Below are positions 1 to 10,464 of a DNA stretch of 64,000 nt, piece by piece. Each line of letters begins with the position of its first letter. Position 1 is the first letter of the stretch. The stretch lies in NCBI RefSeq assembly GCF_933775445.1, contig NC_065873.1, forward strand, positions 21,514,001-21,578,000, given 5' to 3'. Source of the stretch: Argentina anserina. Taxonomy: Eukaryota > Streptophyta > Magnoliopsida > Rosales > Rosaceae. Position numbers and translations under genes: made by a program. The notes beneath the pieces are model-generated. The model saw only the letters and a program-made list of their open reading frames with translations, was not told where the DNA came from and searched no databases.

Positions 1-1238
1 AGGAGGTTTATTAACATAATTACTCAACTATGAATTATTTAGTACCTGGAAAAGATGGTTCCACAGTCACATTTGTATTCCCTAGTCCCGCAAGTCTTCT
101 GATGAGCCTTCCAATCTGACTGCACTGCATATTTCTTGGAGCACTTGTCACATTTCCACTTTTTCTCACCGTGTTTTCGGCTAAAGTGTTTCTTGATGCC
201 AGTAAGATCTCCTAAAGCACGACCAGGGTTGTGGTGGACGCAGGTTGGCTCAGGGCATATGTAAACCCTTTTCCTAACCTCAGTGCTGGTTCTTTGCCTC
301 AGCTTCCACGGAAGATTATGGCCTCGCCTGTGAAGCTGAAGGTTCTGGTCCCTCTGAAACCCTTTGTTGCAGATCTCACACACAAACCGGTTCGTTGCCA
401 TGAGAGTCGTTGGTGATAGAGCAATAACTTCTGCACTCGGATCTGTGATCATGTAGTGACATTTAGTTAACTATACTTAACGTTGTAGAGTTCTACCGGA
501 AAATATGTACTAGAGTATAGATCGACTATAGAATGAACCATGATAAAAACATCATGTCATGAGTACACAGTAATTAAGCTGCTGGGTAGGTCATGACAGA
601 AACAGTACTTCTCCCCAAGATCATGTAAAATATCATAAAGCACTAATTGTACTCACAGGGCAACAGACCAACAGTTCTTCACAAAATTTTGAACTTCAAT
701 GATGTAGATTGCAACTCAAGTTTACTACCTTTTCTTCTGCACTGATCTCATTCAGAAAGTCCTACTATTGTATTCTTATCTATGACTCACGAGCAAAAAT
801 GCACGAAGGATTCCAATCGCTAACCAAAAAAGTTTAGCATCTAAATATATCATAGCTCTACTTGTAGATCGAGATTATTTATCGATCCTCACATATACCT
901 GTAAGGTTAGTATTCAAATATCTACTTCTACTCTGCCTGTGTTAACCAGACAGAAACTTAAGAAATTCATAGTATAATTTCATGGGTGCCTGGGTGGTGG
1001 GAAAGAGATTGAATTATTTGCCTGGTGTTCCGGGAAGGTTTCTCTTCTTCTTGATTGGCTGCTGCTGTTGCTGTTGGGTAGTGACAGAGCCATTGCTGTT
1101 ACTCTTCCCACCTCCGGAACCTCCGCCGGAGTTGGAGCCATGCAAGTGTTTTTGAAGCTGCTTTTCTTGATGTTCTTCCCCAACTGTGTTCCCTGAGGAG
1201 AAGCTACCTTCTTCAATATCACATGTACTATTTGACAT
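1..1238 (-). CDS. IDD-family C2H2 zinc-finger transcription factor, 5' part (runs off left edge)
   Basis: Nuclear DNA-binding transcription factor of the plant INDETERMINATE DOMAIN family. Two exons are visible: 1238-1022 and 442-46. Exon 1 starts MSNSTCDIEEG, has Ser/Gly/Asn-rich and poly-Gln stretches and ends in a basic KKKRNLPGTP motif that acts as a nuclear signal in the family. Joining CCAG at 1022 to AT at 442 gives an in-frame P-D-P followed by the family block AEVIALSPTTLMATNRF. Exon 2 then holds zinc finger 1 (CEIC...HRRGH), finger 2 (CPEPTC...HFSRKH), finger 3 (CDKC...HQKTC) and the start of finger 4 (CDCGTIFSR). It stops at a GT donor at 45-44, so the rest of finger 4 and the C-terminal half lie beyond the window. 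The fingers show no lesion. The intron donor is GC rather than GT. Related members act in root patterning, gibberellin response or shoot gravitropism; which subgroup this belongs to is not settled. Confidence 0.9.
46..442 (-). CDS. IDD exon 2 (zinc fingers 1-3 and start of 4)
   Basis: The acceptor is ACAG at 446-443 and the donor GT at 45-44, giving a 397-bp exon. It carries the C2H2 core of the protein. The open frame continues over the donor for only one residue before a stop, which supports splicing here. Confidence 0.88.
1022..1238 (-). CDS. IDD exon 1 (start codon, nuclear signal)
   Basis: The ATG at 1238-1236 opens a frame of 72 codons plus one base. The frame reads through to GK-stop past 1022, so splicing is needed to reach the zinc fingers. 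The only join keeping the family sequence P-D-P uses a GC dinucleotide at 1021-1020 as donor. Confidence 0.85.
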
Positions 1239-1514
1239 GTTGAACTTTGAGAAACAATTATCTAGCCCAGCTTGTCCTTTCCCCGCACTACACTCTCGGT
1301 TTCTGTTGCTATCTATTTCCTCTGTTGTCGGTGCTGCTTTCTAGCTAGGAGGAGGGTTTAGCTTAGCTTAGCTTGTTTTTGGTGGAGAGAAATCAGGATT
1401 CTGGTTTTGGGAATAGATCGAGGAAGACAAAATCAGAGAAAACTGCTTCATTTCTGATGCACTGTGGTCATGATGAAGCAATAGATTCACTGTTGTGACT
1501 TGTGAGCAATTTGG

Positions 1515-1552
1515 AACCAGGTCTTCTTTGGCCTTATACAATTATATATAGT
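1515..1552 (-). promoter_or_regulatory. putative TATA box and start region of the IDD gene
   Basis: On the minus strand CTATATATAATT lies at about 1552-1541, roughly 300 bases upstream of the start codon. A transcription start near 1515 would give a 5' leader of about 275 bases, rich in CT and with a short AGCTT/TTAGC repeat near 1360-1372. This is inferred from position and motif only. Confidence 0.45.
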
Positions 1553-2948
1553 GCCTTCACAACAACACATTATTGGAAAAACTTCTAATCAAGTTAAATA
1601 CCGAATGCCCTTGACTTGTTGGGTAATACAAAATTGATAATATATCAGAATAATATTCCATTGCTTTCCTCACTCGTGTTCTTAATCTTTTCTTGGTGAA
1701 ATTGAAGATTACTAGTCTACTATATTTCAATTCCTTTTCTTCTCTAAGCAAACGAAAAACCCTAATTGAAACATTTCTATTATTCTTAACTACCTACTCT
1801 TCTAGGAAGTTTTATTTTCCTAAGCACGTACGTGAATCATAGATGAATTCTCTGGCAAACTAGCACATGTGGATCGATGTCTTAAATCTCCATCCACTTA
1901 CGGAAAAGATAATAGTCCAAGAAACAAAATCAACATCGGACCTATATATATACAAAACCTTACATGTTATATAGTGGCATAGCTAGAAATTAACCGATAT
2001 CCTAACCAAACTTACATATATACCATTCGCTAGCTCTAGCCTTTAGCATCGATCTGTTTTTAGTATGGTTTAGACAACAAGTAATATCAACTTTCAAAGA
2101 TAGCGCTTATATCTTAGTTTCAAAGAATCACTACATTTTAAGAAGTAACTACATGCTTTTCAAGACAGTTCCAACTTTAATTTGATCTCTTTGTCTATCA
2201 TGCTTTCATAACTAACAATGTACTAGCTAGATATCATTGTATGTTACCATGCCTCGGACCCTAGTTGTTGGAAATTAATTACTTTAATTCCAACCTACGT
2301 AATAATTCCCCGATCCCACACTTGGTTATATTACTTTGAGAGCTGCCGTTCCCATTTGTTCTATTACTTCAAAACGATCGAAGAGAACCAAAGACGTCAA
2401 CTAATGGCTTCTTATTTTAAACTTTGGCAGGTTAATTAATCACATAATTGTATGTCGAGGTTGCTGCTTTGTTTTCTAGGTTGAGTTGAATATGAATGAA
2501 TAACGACACCCGCTAGAATCAACAATCTTGAAGAAGAGCACTAGGCAAAGCTTAATATGCTTTCACATTTCCAGCCAAGTGAAATATGCCTCCTGCTAGC
2601 CAAGCTGAGCTAGTTATTGCATTGCGTTATGTAATAATTACATCAGACGTATTAACATTCATGACCGTCCCTCTCAGTTTCAGCATCCCTGATATGATGA
2701 AATTATATATATGCTCTATGGAGTATTACAGCTGTTCGTGTATGATCCATGCCAACATGATGGCATAGTATCCTATTTGGGCATGAGAATGGCAGTATAA
2801 AACATGCCTCGTCCCCAAGAGCGTTACTAAAGATAGCTAGCTAGTTAGCCAGGGAAAATTAACAAGCAAATTTGGTATGTAGCAGTTTACTAGGGTTTCT
2901 ACTTTGTTACCTTTGATTTCAGTAATTAGAATGCATTTGTAGTTTTCT
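1553..2948. other. intergenic, no gene recognised
   Basis: AT-rich sequence upstream of the IDD gene. Short open frames at 1557-1751 and 2586-2768 have no recognisable domain. No terminal repeats or conserved motif stood out. Confidence 0.6.
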
Positions 2949-3457
2949 CAATGGTGTAAATATCGTTTATCGGTATCGTATCGGTCGAGTTGTAAAATGA
3001 TATATCAGAGATATATCGGGGATATATCGATATATATCGGTTTTATCGGTTTATACTTCAATATGTACCAAATAAACTAAAAAAACGGTATTAAGTAAAC
3101 TAAAAAAAATAAATACTTGATTTTGTGACAATTAAAGTACACGAATGATATCTAATAATAAAAATAGGTATTTAAGAATGATTATTTAGACTTGAAATTC
3201 ATCATATATATATTTAAAATATATATAAATTAAATATATATATGAAAAAATGAAAAAAAAGATATAAGTTTTTTTTAAAAGAGAGGAAATAAATATTTAA
3301 AAATTAAACAAATATTGAAAAATAAAAATAAAATCAAAGTTTGACCGATATTTGACCGTTGATCATCATTTCTGCATTGACCGATAAATTTTGACCAATA
3401 TGCTCTTATCGTATCGGATTCGAAATATCGGCGATATATCCGATATTTCGAACACTA
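2949..3457. mobile_element. hAT-like MITE, 509 bp
   Basis: The element is flanked by a perfect 8-bp direct repeat AGTTTTCT (2941-2948 and 3458-3465), the duplication length of hAT transposons. The left end reads CAATGGTGTAAATATCG and the right end, reverse-complemented, TAGTGTTCGAAATATCGG, giving imperfect terminal inverted repeats. The subterminal parts are packed with ATCGG/CGATAT motifs in both orientations, as in hAT subterminal binding regions. No coding sequence is present, so it must depend on a transposase elsewhere. Confidence 0.75.
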
Positions 3458-3590
3458 AGTTTTCTTGGATAACTAAGGTTTCATGAACAAGATGTACCGG
3501 CCGGTAAAGGGCTCCAATAAATTATTGAATTGCTAATTCATCAATTATAAGTGCAAAGTTGCTGGAAATAGAACCACATGGGTGCTGAAT

Positions 3591-3932
3591 ATGATTGATA
3601 AAGTGATATGAGATTTTTCACATCCAAAATCAATTGATAATGGATAGAGTGACACAAACTCTTATAAACTCATAGGTTAGGTCTCAATTTCTAATATGAG
3701 ATGTATATTCTCAACACGCCATGCACGTGGACAACATTGTGAGTGACGTGGAGTCTGTGTGACCATTTGTGCTTCACACATGGACGTGGGTAACTTGACT
3801 CTGATACCATGATAAAGTGATACGGGTTTCACATTCAAAACCAATTGGCAATGAATGGAGTGACTCAAACCCTTATAAACCCACATGGTAGGTCTCAATT
3901 CCCAATATGGGATGTATAATCTCAACAATGAT
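3591..3932 (-). mobile_element. TRIM (terminal-repeat retrotransposon in miniature), complete
   Basis: LTR copies lie at 3596-3716 (121 bp) and 3810-3927 (118 bp). Read on the minus strand each begins TGTTGAGA and ends TTTATCA. Next to the right LTR the minus strand has TGGTATCAGAGTC at 3809-3797, a primer-binding site for initiator tRNA-Met. The internal part is only about 93 bp and has no coding capacity. A perfect 5-bp target duplication ATGAT flanks the unit (3591-3595 and 3928-3932). TRIMs are mobilised in trans by other LTR elements. Confidence 0.9.
3797..3809 (-). promoter_or_regulatory. TRIM primer-binding site (tRNA-Met)
   Basis: The minus strand reads TGGTATCAGAGTC immediately next to the LTR boundary at 3810. 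Eleven bases match the 3' end complement of plant initiator tRNA-Met. Confidence 0.85.
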
Positions 3933-4926
3933 TATATTAAGCTAATTATAATTATGTAGACAGGGTTATGATTAAATTTAATGATTGAATTTCAGATCAT
4001 TTGGTGAACAAATTTAGTGAGTGTAGCAGTGTACTATATTATATAGAAAATTCTAGCTAGTTTATCTACATTAATTTTCATAATATCATGTAGTATTGTA
4101 GTAGTGTCTTGCATGCCTAACTGATATATATCAGAACGACAATTAAAACGTATAGCTTTAATGATTTTGCTAACCTCTTATTTTCAGTCTTGACTGTTTA
4201 TACCGTTTGAACATAAAATAGATGTACTGATATATCTTAGCCTTCAGCTTTTAACAAGCTTCATGAGAAAAAACAAACAGCTGAGCTAAAATGGAAAACA
4301 ACAAGGAGACAGAAGTTAGAATATCAAACATGGCAAGCTTCTATCACATAGTCAATAATTTTGAAAAACTTTGGATTCTTGATTCCCCTTCCTGATCCGA
4401 AATTATCATCCATCACCCGATATATATTTCAGAACAATAAAAAAGATTGCTTAGTAATCATCGATGAAGATCGATGCAATTGATGAAGCTAACATCAACC
4501 CAACAATGTGAAGACAACAGAAATATCCAAACACCATACCTCTTCTTCCATGTTTTAAATATATTGAGATGAAACCGAATTTACAATTTAGGACGACCGA
4601 AGCAGAATTAGGATGCCAAATAGGTTCTCACAAGTGTAATTAATTAACTAAGCTAGTCAGTCTCAGTTGTAGCTAATTGACATGAGCAAAGCAACCCCAT
4701 GGATAAAATCAACACAAACGACGGTCACGGCATAATGATGTGCTTTATTAAACAAAATGAAAATGCATATATGTTTTTTAATAATTTGTCTGATTAGATT
4801 TGGTTTTTGATGGAGAAGATTAAGAAGTGAGAAAGAAAATGTATTAAATTTAGAATTGAGTCAACCATCGAAGAAGCTTGAACTTCGTCAATCTGATTAG
4901 GGTAGTGCAGTATTGCGTGGTAAAAA
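3933..4926. other. intergenic, no gene recognised
   Basis: AT-rich sequence between the TRIM and LTR A. No open frame with a recognisable domain and no repeat structure was found by eye. Confidence 0.6.
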
Positions 4927-5999
4927 TGTCACGACCCCGAAATTTCAAATGTTCAACTTAAAATTGAAGTTATGGAAAACTAAAAAACAATCTCAATAAA
5001 TCGAAATCATCTTATAGTCACAACGTATCGTTACTGAGTTCATAGTACATCTCAGTCGAATTGATTATTACAAAACTGATTTATAATTCAAGCATTATAT
5101 CAAATGGAAATGTAAAATCCTCTCAATCCTCACAACGAAACGAAATAAAGAAACTTCGAAATCTTCAGAGTAGTCCTCCAATTCTGCTGATCCACACCTG
5201 CAGAACTATCCCCTACATCATCGAATAGGTGCACCGAGAGTGTAAACACAAACCCGGTAAGCTTTGCAGCTCGTATGAGTAAAACAACAGTATAACACGC
5301 ATAGTAATACAAGAGAAAAATACTGAAAAAATTTAATTATAAATGTACTCATGAGTCACAGGACGACCCATCTTGTTGTTCAATAATATCTGAAAATATA
5401 AGTGCTAATAAAAAAATCGGGCAACCCATATGTTTACCCAAATACATTTATAATACGAGTACTCATGAGACCCATGTACTCATATATTACCCCTCATGCA
5501 GTACGCCGTCAGACATTGGGCAACCCATATGTTACCCAATATCCAAAAATATGGGTACTCATAAGCATGTAACTTATCTGTTACCCCTCATGCAATACAC
5601 CGACAGACAGACTAGAGCTCTAACTGAATCGTAACTGTCACCTGGCCAAGGCTAGGTTACGATATGCCAACACGTCCGAAGATAGGAAACATTTTAACAT
5701 AACTCAAGTTAAAACCATGTACAATACAATCCTCACATATTATTGTACAAAAACCAAGCGACTCATGCTCAAATAAAATAAATATCAATGCTATAAATAG
5801 ACTCATTTGAAAATAGGAATATGACAATATATAGTATAACAACCCATATATATGTATCAATTTTATCATTTATAGACATACACAACCCGCTATATCATGT
5901 ACATATCATAGTTCGATCTTTTATAATAAAGCGTAATTATGAATCACCACCAATGGTAGATTCGTCATAGTGAGATTTACTGACCTTATTTTCCTGAGC

Positions 6000-6595
6000 G
6001 TAATTTTCACAATACCGAAAGCAAATTCTTTACTTGTTTTGTCGATCACCTAGATGTATAAAAAGTGGTTAGAAACGTTACGTAAAACCTCAAATGCCGA
6101 ATCAGTACTAATGTTTTACTGTTAAGCAATTTACGGTTTTTATGAAAATACTGTTCACATAAATACTATTCACGTATTACTGTACAAGTACATATTGTTT
6201 ACGTATTCATGTACACCAATGTACTATTCCATCGTAAATACTGTTCCAGTAAATACTAATCACCGATTTACCTTTCAGAAAATTATTTTTACAATTACTG
6301 TACGTAAACTACTTTTACAATTACTGTACGTAAATTACTTTTACAATTACTGTACGTAATTTACTTTTACAATTACTGTACGTAATTTACTTTTACAATT
6401 ACTGTACGTAAATTACTTTTTACATAAAATTACTGTTCACGCGCCACCTCCGGCAACCGCGCGTAATTTCCACAATGCCGAAAGCAAATCATTTACCTGT
6501 TTTGTCGATCACCTATATGTATAAAAAGTGATTAGAAACGTTACGTAAAACCTCAAATGCCGAATCAGTTCTACTGTTACTAATTAGCAATTTAC
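6000..6595. repeat. direct duplication within LTR A (about 133 bp, offset 463)
   Basis: The block at 6000-6132, which includes CAAATGCCGAATCAGT near its end, recurs at 6463-6595 with few changes. The 26-bp array lies between the copies. Confidence 0.75.
6287..6425. repeat. 26-bp tandem repeat inside LTR A
   Basis: About five copies of a unit like CTTTTACAATTACTGTACGT plus a TAAATTA-type spacer follow each other with a period of 26 bases. Diverged half-units continue at 6720-6850. Confidence 0.8.
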
Positions 6596-7594
6596 GGTGT
6601 TTACATAATTACTGTTCACATATTACGGTTCATGTACGTACTATTCACGTACGTACTGTTCATGTACGTACTATTTACGTATTACTGCTCAGTAAATACT
6701 AATAACTGATTTACCTTTCAGAAATTATTTTTATAATTACTGTACATAAATTACTTTTACATTTACGGTACATATATTACTTTTACCATAACTGTACATA
6801 ATTACATTTTACATTTACCGTACATAAATCACTTTTTACAAAAAATTACTGTTCATGTGGCGGCGCGTGGGGCTCACGCGACACCTCCGGCAGCCGCGCG
6901 TGGGGCCCATGCGGCACTTCTAAAACCGGCGCGTTGCTCGCCCACCGTCGCCCAAAACCCTTCATTTTCTTCCCCTTTACGCTCCCATGGCCTAAGGCCG
7001 CCTCCTGCACCCCTCACACTCCCTCACGCGCCGCCCTAGGCGGCGGTGCGAATCTCACCTCCTCCTCCTCCGATACTCCTCCAAATCGACACAATTCAAC
7101 CACAATCAATCACAACAATCACATTAAACCAACCCTTACCTAGATTGATCCTTGAAACCACCAGAATGTCGCCGGAGATGCTCGAGATGCCGGCGGGGTC
7201 GATTTTTCAGGAAGGATGTGTTGCGGCTCGAATCGAGTCCCAAATCGATCGCAGAAGGCGTTGGAGGGTGAGGTGCGGTGGAAAGGAACGATCGCCGAAT
7301 GCTTGCGTCGCCGGAGGTGGAGTTTGGACGGCGGTAGAATCGTAGGTGTCTCGGGTTGTTGCGCAAGAGCTTCACGGCGGCGAGGGGAGGCGTGTCGAGC
7401 TCGAGGGTCGCTGCGGTGGACCATGCCAAGCTTTTGAGGCAGGCAGTGAGAGTCACGGCGACCTAGGTTGTGAGATCGCCGCAGGCGATTTTGAGAGAGA
7501 GAGAGAGGGTCGGGGAGAGAGAGGGGGAGAGCTGCGGGGGAGAGGAGAGAGAATGGGGGTTTCCGAAATTGGAAACCCTAGCTCCTAATAATTC

Positions 7595-7683
7595 ATTTTT
7601 ATACCATTTTCCAAAATCGGAAACTAACTTCCGTCGCTAATAACTTTCAAGTACGACGTCCGATTAGAACGCGTGACGTGTCC
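7595..7683 (-). promoter_or_regulatory. LTR A promoter: TATA box and ACGTG element
   Basis: The minus strand has TATAAAAA at 7603-7596. About 75 bases upstream lies GACACGTC (7683-7676), an ACGT-core motif. The same arrangement appears in copy B and in the right LTR of C. Confidence 0.6.
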
Positions 7684-7925
7684 ACGAAATCATATCGACG
7701 AGGTTTACAACTTTCGTGAAGGAAGTTTTTAGAAACGAGCGACGGAGTAAAAGTTGACTCCCGCGTCGTGGAAACGTAACGTTTTTCCAATTTAGATTTC
7801 CGAAAACGGTTCTGTTTTCAATTTAACATCGTCGTGAAACGAAAAATGCGACTTATTAAATTTTTCAAATTTATTCAATTCTAAGAATTTATACAAATTG
7901 AACCGGAAAAAATCGGGTTATTACA

Positions 7926-8232
7926 AGAATGGACTTAACTTGGCCCACTAAAATGTTGTGCGACGGACTACGACCACATGTTTGAGAAGTCGGCTTAACA
8001 GACAAAGTAGAAGGGATCGAGTAACCAATATTGGGTGCCCTCCCTACATGTTCTAATTTTTCTATAAAATTTAAGTGGCATTTCGGATATAACATTCGAG
8101 ATCAAGTTCCACATGTAATTTATTCATTAATTCTGGAGTCATCAATCATTCAAAGTTTCAAACGGTATTAGAAGAGTTCATGCATTATTCAACTGTGTTC
8201 CCTGTTTTATAAGCAGTAAAGCTGCACTGAAA
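7926..8232. other. 3' flank of the RERE-like gene
   Basis: This stretch lies between solo LTR A and the stop codon at 8233-8235, and probably holds the 3' untranslated region of the minus-strand gene. No other feature was seen. Confidence 0.45.
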
Positions 8233-9597
8233 TTAGTCTTCAATGAGCTCGTTGGAACTTCGAAAAGTGAAGTTAGGATGAGGCCTTGTTCTGTGAAGTC
8301 TCACCCCCCTCCTCTTCCTCTTTGTACTGCAGAATTCATTTTCAAGGGCTTCCCATGCTTTTTTTGTTAGCGGACGGCTCCTTATGCTTTTCCTCTGACT
8401 GTAAGCAGCAAACTGCTGCTCTTCTACACTTCCAACTTCAAAAACCTCCACTTCCTTCACCTTCTCCTGTCTTGTTTCAGAAACACTTGATGACTTGTCT
8501 GCAGATGCATCATCCATAATTTGCAATGTGGCGGTATAGAAGGGTAGATCAGTTAACTCATGTGGGGGAACATATGGAATTTTCAAGTCGATGAATATTC
8601 GAGCTTCTGCAGTGCCTGTAGATGGTTCTCTATGGGGGAAATTCTTGGTAACACAGCCTTCAACGTTACTATTTGGACCACCTTTCTCAATACAAATTGT
8701 GGATGATGAGTTTTGTGGATGCACTTGAATTTCCAGCCCCTCCCTTTGATTTGCTAATAACTTGGATGGGGATTGGAACTCAACAATGTCATAGATATTT
8801 TCAGGTCTGCAGCTTGACTCTTCCTCATTGCGACCAGGGTCTGCCCAGTTAGGGTGCATTTTAGTATTCACAAGAACATTGCTATCTTCTGTGGTTGAAC
8901 TTAGAAGGTCACAGGGAGAACTTGGACTGGGAGCTTGAACAGGCAAACTCCTTGGTTCTGTCACCTCATTTTCTTCTGTTCCATGAGGAGTACTAGTAAT
9001 CGCTAACACCATTCCATTTCTACTGCTACATCTACTGCTTTGATCAAGGAATCGGGGTACTTCCTTCATTCCCAAGTTAGGATCAGAAGCTTCTTCATTA
9101 TCGAGTGCTAGGACAATTTGGTCTGATGCAACAAGTTTCAACATATTTTTGACGGAGACATGGTAATGATTACCTTTCACAAGTCTCCACGAAAACTTGT
9201 TGGTACATGTTTCTGAACTTGTTGGCACAAGAAATATCAAAGATGTATTCAGACACCATCTCATGCGACGACCCTTAGGTTGCTGGCATTGCCATCCTCT
9301 TGTTAATAGGCGGGGCCAAACAGCGTCCCAGAAAAAATCTTCCCATCGAGCATTAATTCGAGCTTTCCTTAATCGATTGAAACTTGTTAGAAACTTGTGA
9401 ATCTCTTCAGGCGTAACAGAAGACCAATCTTTGCCAGACGATATTATTGGCTCATCAAAAGCAGTGTTTGTCAGGTCTTCCTTCCCTTCTTTTCCAATAC
9501 CAACAACTTCAATAAGCAAGAGAACCCCAACAGAATCCTTCAACTTGAATATGTAGTCTTCAAAGGTAATTTTTCCCCACAGAAATTTTTTCGAAAT
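8233..9597 (-). CDS. RERE-like gene, last coding exon
   Basis: A 1365-bp exon of 454 codons plus stop. The open frame extends upstream of 9597, but the family sequence (ISKKFLWGKITFEDY) begins exactly at the acceptor ATGCAG at 9603-9598. That makes the upstream reading intronic. Confidence 0.75.
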   Translation of the reverse strand: MSKKFLWGKITFEDYIFKLKDSVGVLLLIEVVGIGKEGKEDLTNTAFDEPIISSGKDWSSVTPEEIHKFLTSFNRLRKARINARWEDFFWDAVWPRLLTRGWQCQQPKGRRMRWCLNTSLIFLVPTSSETCTNKFSWRLVKGNHYHVSVKNMLKLVASDQIVLALDNEEASDPNLGMKEVPRFLDQSSRCSSRNGMVLAITSTPHGTEENEVTEPRSLPVQAPSPSSPCDLLSSTTEDSNVLVNTKMHPNWADPGRNEEESSCRPENIYDIVEFQSPSKLLANQREGLEIQVHPQNSSSTICIEKGGPNSNVEGCVTKNFPHREPSTGTAEARIFIDLKIPYVPPHELTDLPFYTATLQIMDDASADKSSSVSETRQEKVKEVEVFEVGSVEEQQFAAYSQRKSIRSRPLTKKAWEALENEFCSTKRKRRGVRLHRTRPHPNFTFRSSNELIED

Positions 9598-10464
9598 CTG
9601 CATAATATATCGAAATTTATTAAGATCAAGCAGATCATCAAAATCACCTGAAGTATATATATATATATCAGCCATTTTTGGATGCGGAGGTCCGCACCAC
9701 TGTTTTTGTGCGGATTTCCATTTTTGCACCACTTTTCGATCAAATTTCCTCATCTCCACCGTCTAGTATCTAGGTAATATTGTGTAGATCATCTTTGCAA
9801 AATGGTTTTTTGATTTTGATGACCTTAACGATAACCAAATTGGTTGAAATTTTGCAGAGATGATCTACACAATATTATCTAGACACAAATAAAAAAAAGT
9901 ATCATGCATGTAAAGTGAATGCCTGCTAAATAAGAACTGCACAATGTCTTCCTTTGCTTCATAAGCAGATTATACTATTATAATTCAAGTGCAGATTGCA
10001 GAACATTAACAATGGATAAGTTACTACCTCCATCAACACATCTTGGCATCGGTTTGACACACATGGCAACAACCGGGACATCAATTCCTTCAGCCTACAT
10101 TCTGTAAATAGTTTTCCCCCAAATATGCAGCGTTTACCTCTCCACTTTCCCCACTCTGACCATCTTCTGTATTCATTAGTAGCATAGAACTCCCCATAGT
10201 AGAGAGCTTGAATTTCCTTCTTGTTCTTATTTCCAACAAATCTCGTCACCAAACCAAGATTTTTCCCAAATATATATAGTCCAAGGAGAAATGCATATTT
10301 TTCGATAACACTGCAAGGTGGAAGTGTGTCTTCTGCTTCTTCAATACTTAATAAAGTCCCTTCACGCAGGGGTGGAATCACTGCCTGATAGTCATTCCCA
10401 ATTCGAGGAGTAAAATCATCAATTTGCTCTTCAGAACTATCCTCAGCAATCCCCATGAGATCGC
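8233..10464 (-). CDS. plant 'arginine-glutamic acid dipeptide repeat'-like nuclear protein, 3' two exons
   Basis: Two exons are recognised: 10464-10028 (acceptor TTAG, donor GAG|GTAGTA) and 9597-8233 (acceptor GCAG). The join is in phase 0 and gives M-E-I-S-K-K, continuing an ELM2-like region. Exon A encodes an acidic segment, NDYQAVIPPL, then a block with FYATNEYRRWSEWGKW and LMSRLLPCVS. Exon B has ITFEDYIFKLK, SSVTPEEIHKFL, DAVWPRLLTRGWQ and RLVKGNHYHVSVKNML, followed by a long polar stretch and a basic C-terminus with TKRKRRGVRL, a likely nuclear signal. These blocks match, from memory, the plant family annotated as arginine-glutamic acid dipeptide repeat (RERE)-like, related to chromatin corepressors; the molecular role is not established. 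The upstream exon(s) with the start codon were not found with confidence, so the 5' limit is open. Both exons are free of stops. Confidence 0.72.
9677..9891. mobile_element. foldback MITE in intron of RERE-like gene
   Basis: An inverted repeat has its left arm at about 9770-9812 and its right arm at 9852-9891. Each arm contains AATATTGTGTAGATCATC or its complement. The left flank has GCGGAGGTCCGCACC and a related TGTGCGGA motif. The transcript would form a stem of about 35-40 base pairs. No coding sequence is present. Confidence 0.6.
10028..10464 (-). CDS. RERE-like gene, upstream coding exon
   Basis: A 437-bp exon starting with the last two bases of a Gly codon, so it needs one base from a preceding exon. 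The donor GTAGTA at 10027-10022 is close to consensus. The residues around RRWSEWGKWRGKRCIFGGKL are the family signature. Confidence 0.72.

Larger units (their letters stand above)
4927..7925 (-). mobile_element. solo LTR A of a Ty3/gypsy family (about 3.0 kb)
   Basis: The plus strand starts TGTCACGACCCCG and ends CGGGTTATTACA, so on the minus strand it runs TG...CA like the other two copies. It shares with copies B and C the block around 5170-5285 (two sites for GCAGAACTATCCCCTACA-type sequence, then CCCGGTAAGCTTTGCAGCTC), tandem ACTGTTCAC-like motifs, and a TATA box near the right end. No internal region adjoins either end, so it is a solo LTR left by LTR-LTR recombination. The flanks AAAAA and AGAAT match imperfectly. 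It is longer than B because of an internal duplication (6000-6132 repeated at 6463-6595) and a tandem array. Confidence 0.8.

Noticed and set aside
231..416. 61-codon plus-strand frame
   Set aside because: It is antisense to the IDD zinc-finger exon and has no domain of its own.
980..1222. 80-codon minus-strand frame overlapping IDD exon 1
   Set aside because: Alternate frame of the same exon; only the 1238 frame leads into the KKKRNLPGTP motif and the fingers.
6857..7588. cluster of frames on both strands in a GC-rich stretch
   Set aside because: They lie in the part of LTR A next to its promoter; GC richness opens frames by chance and no domain is visible.
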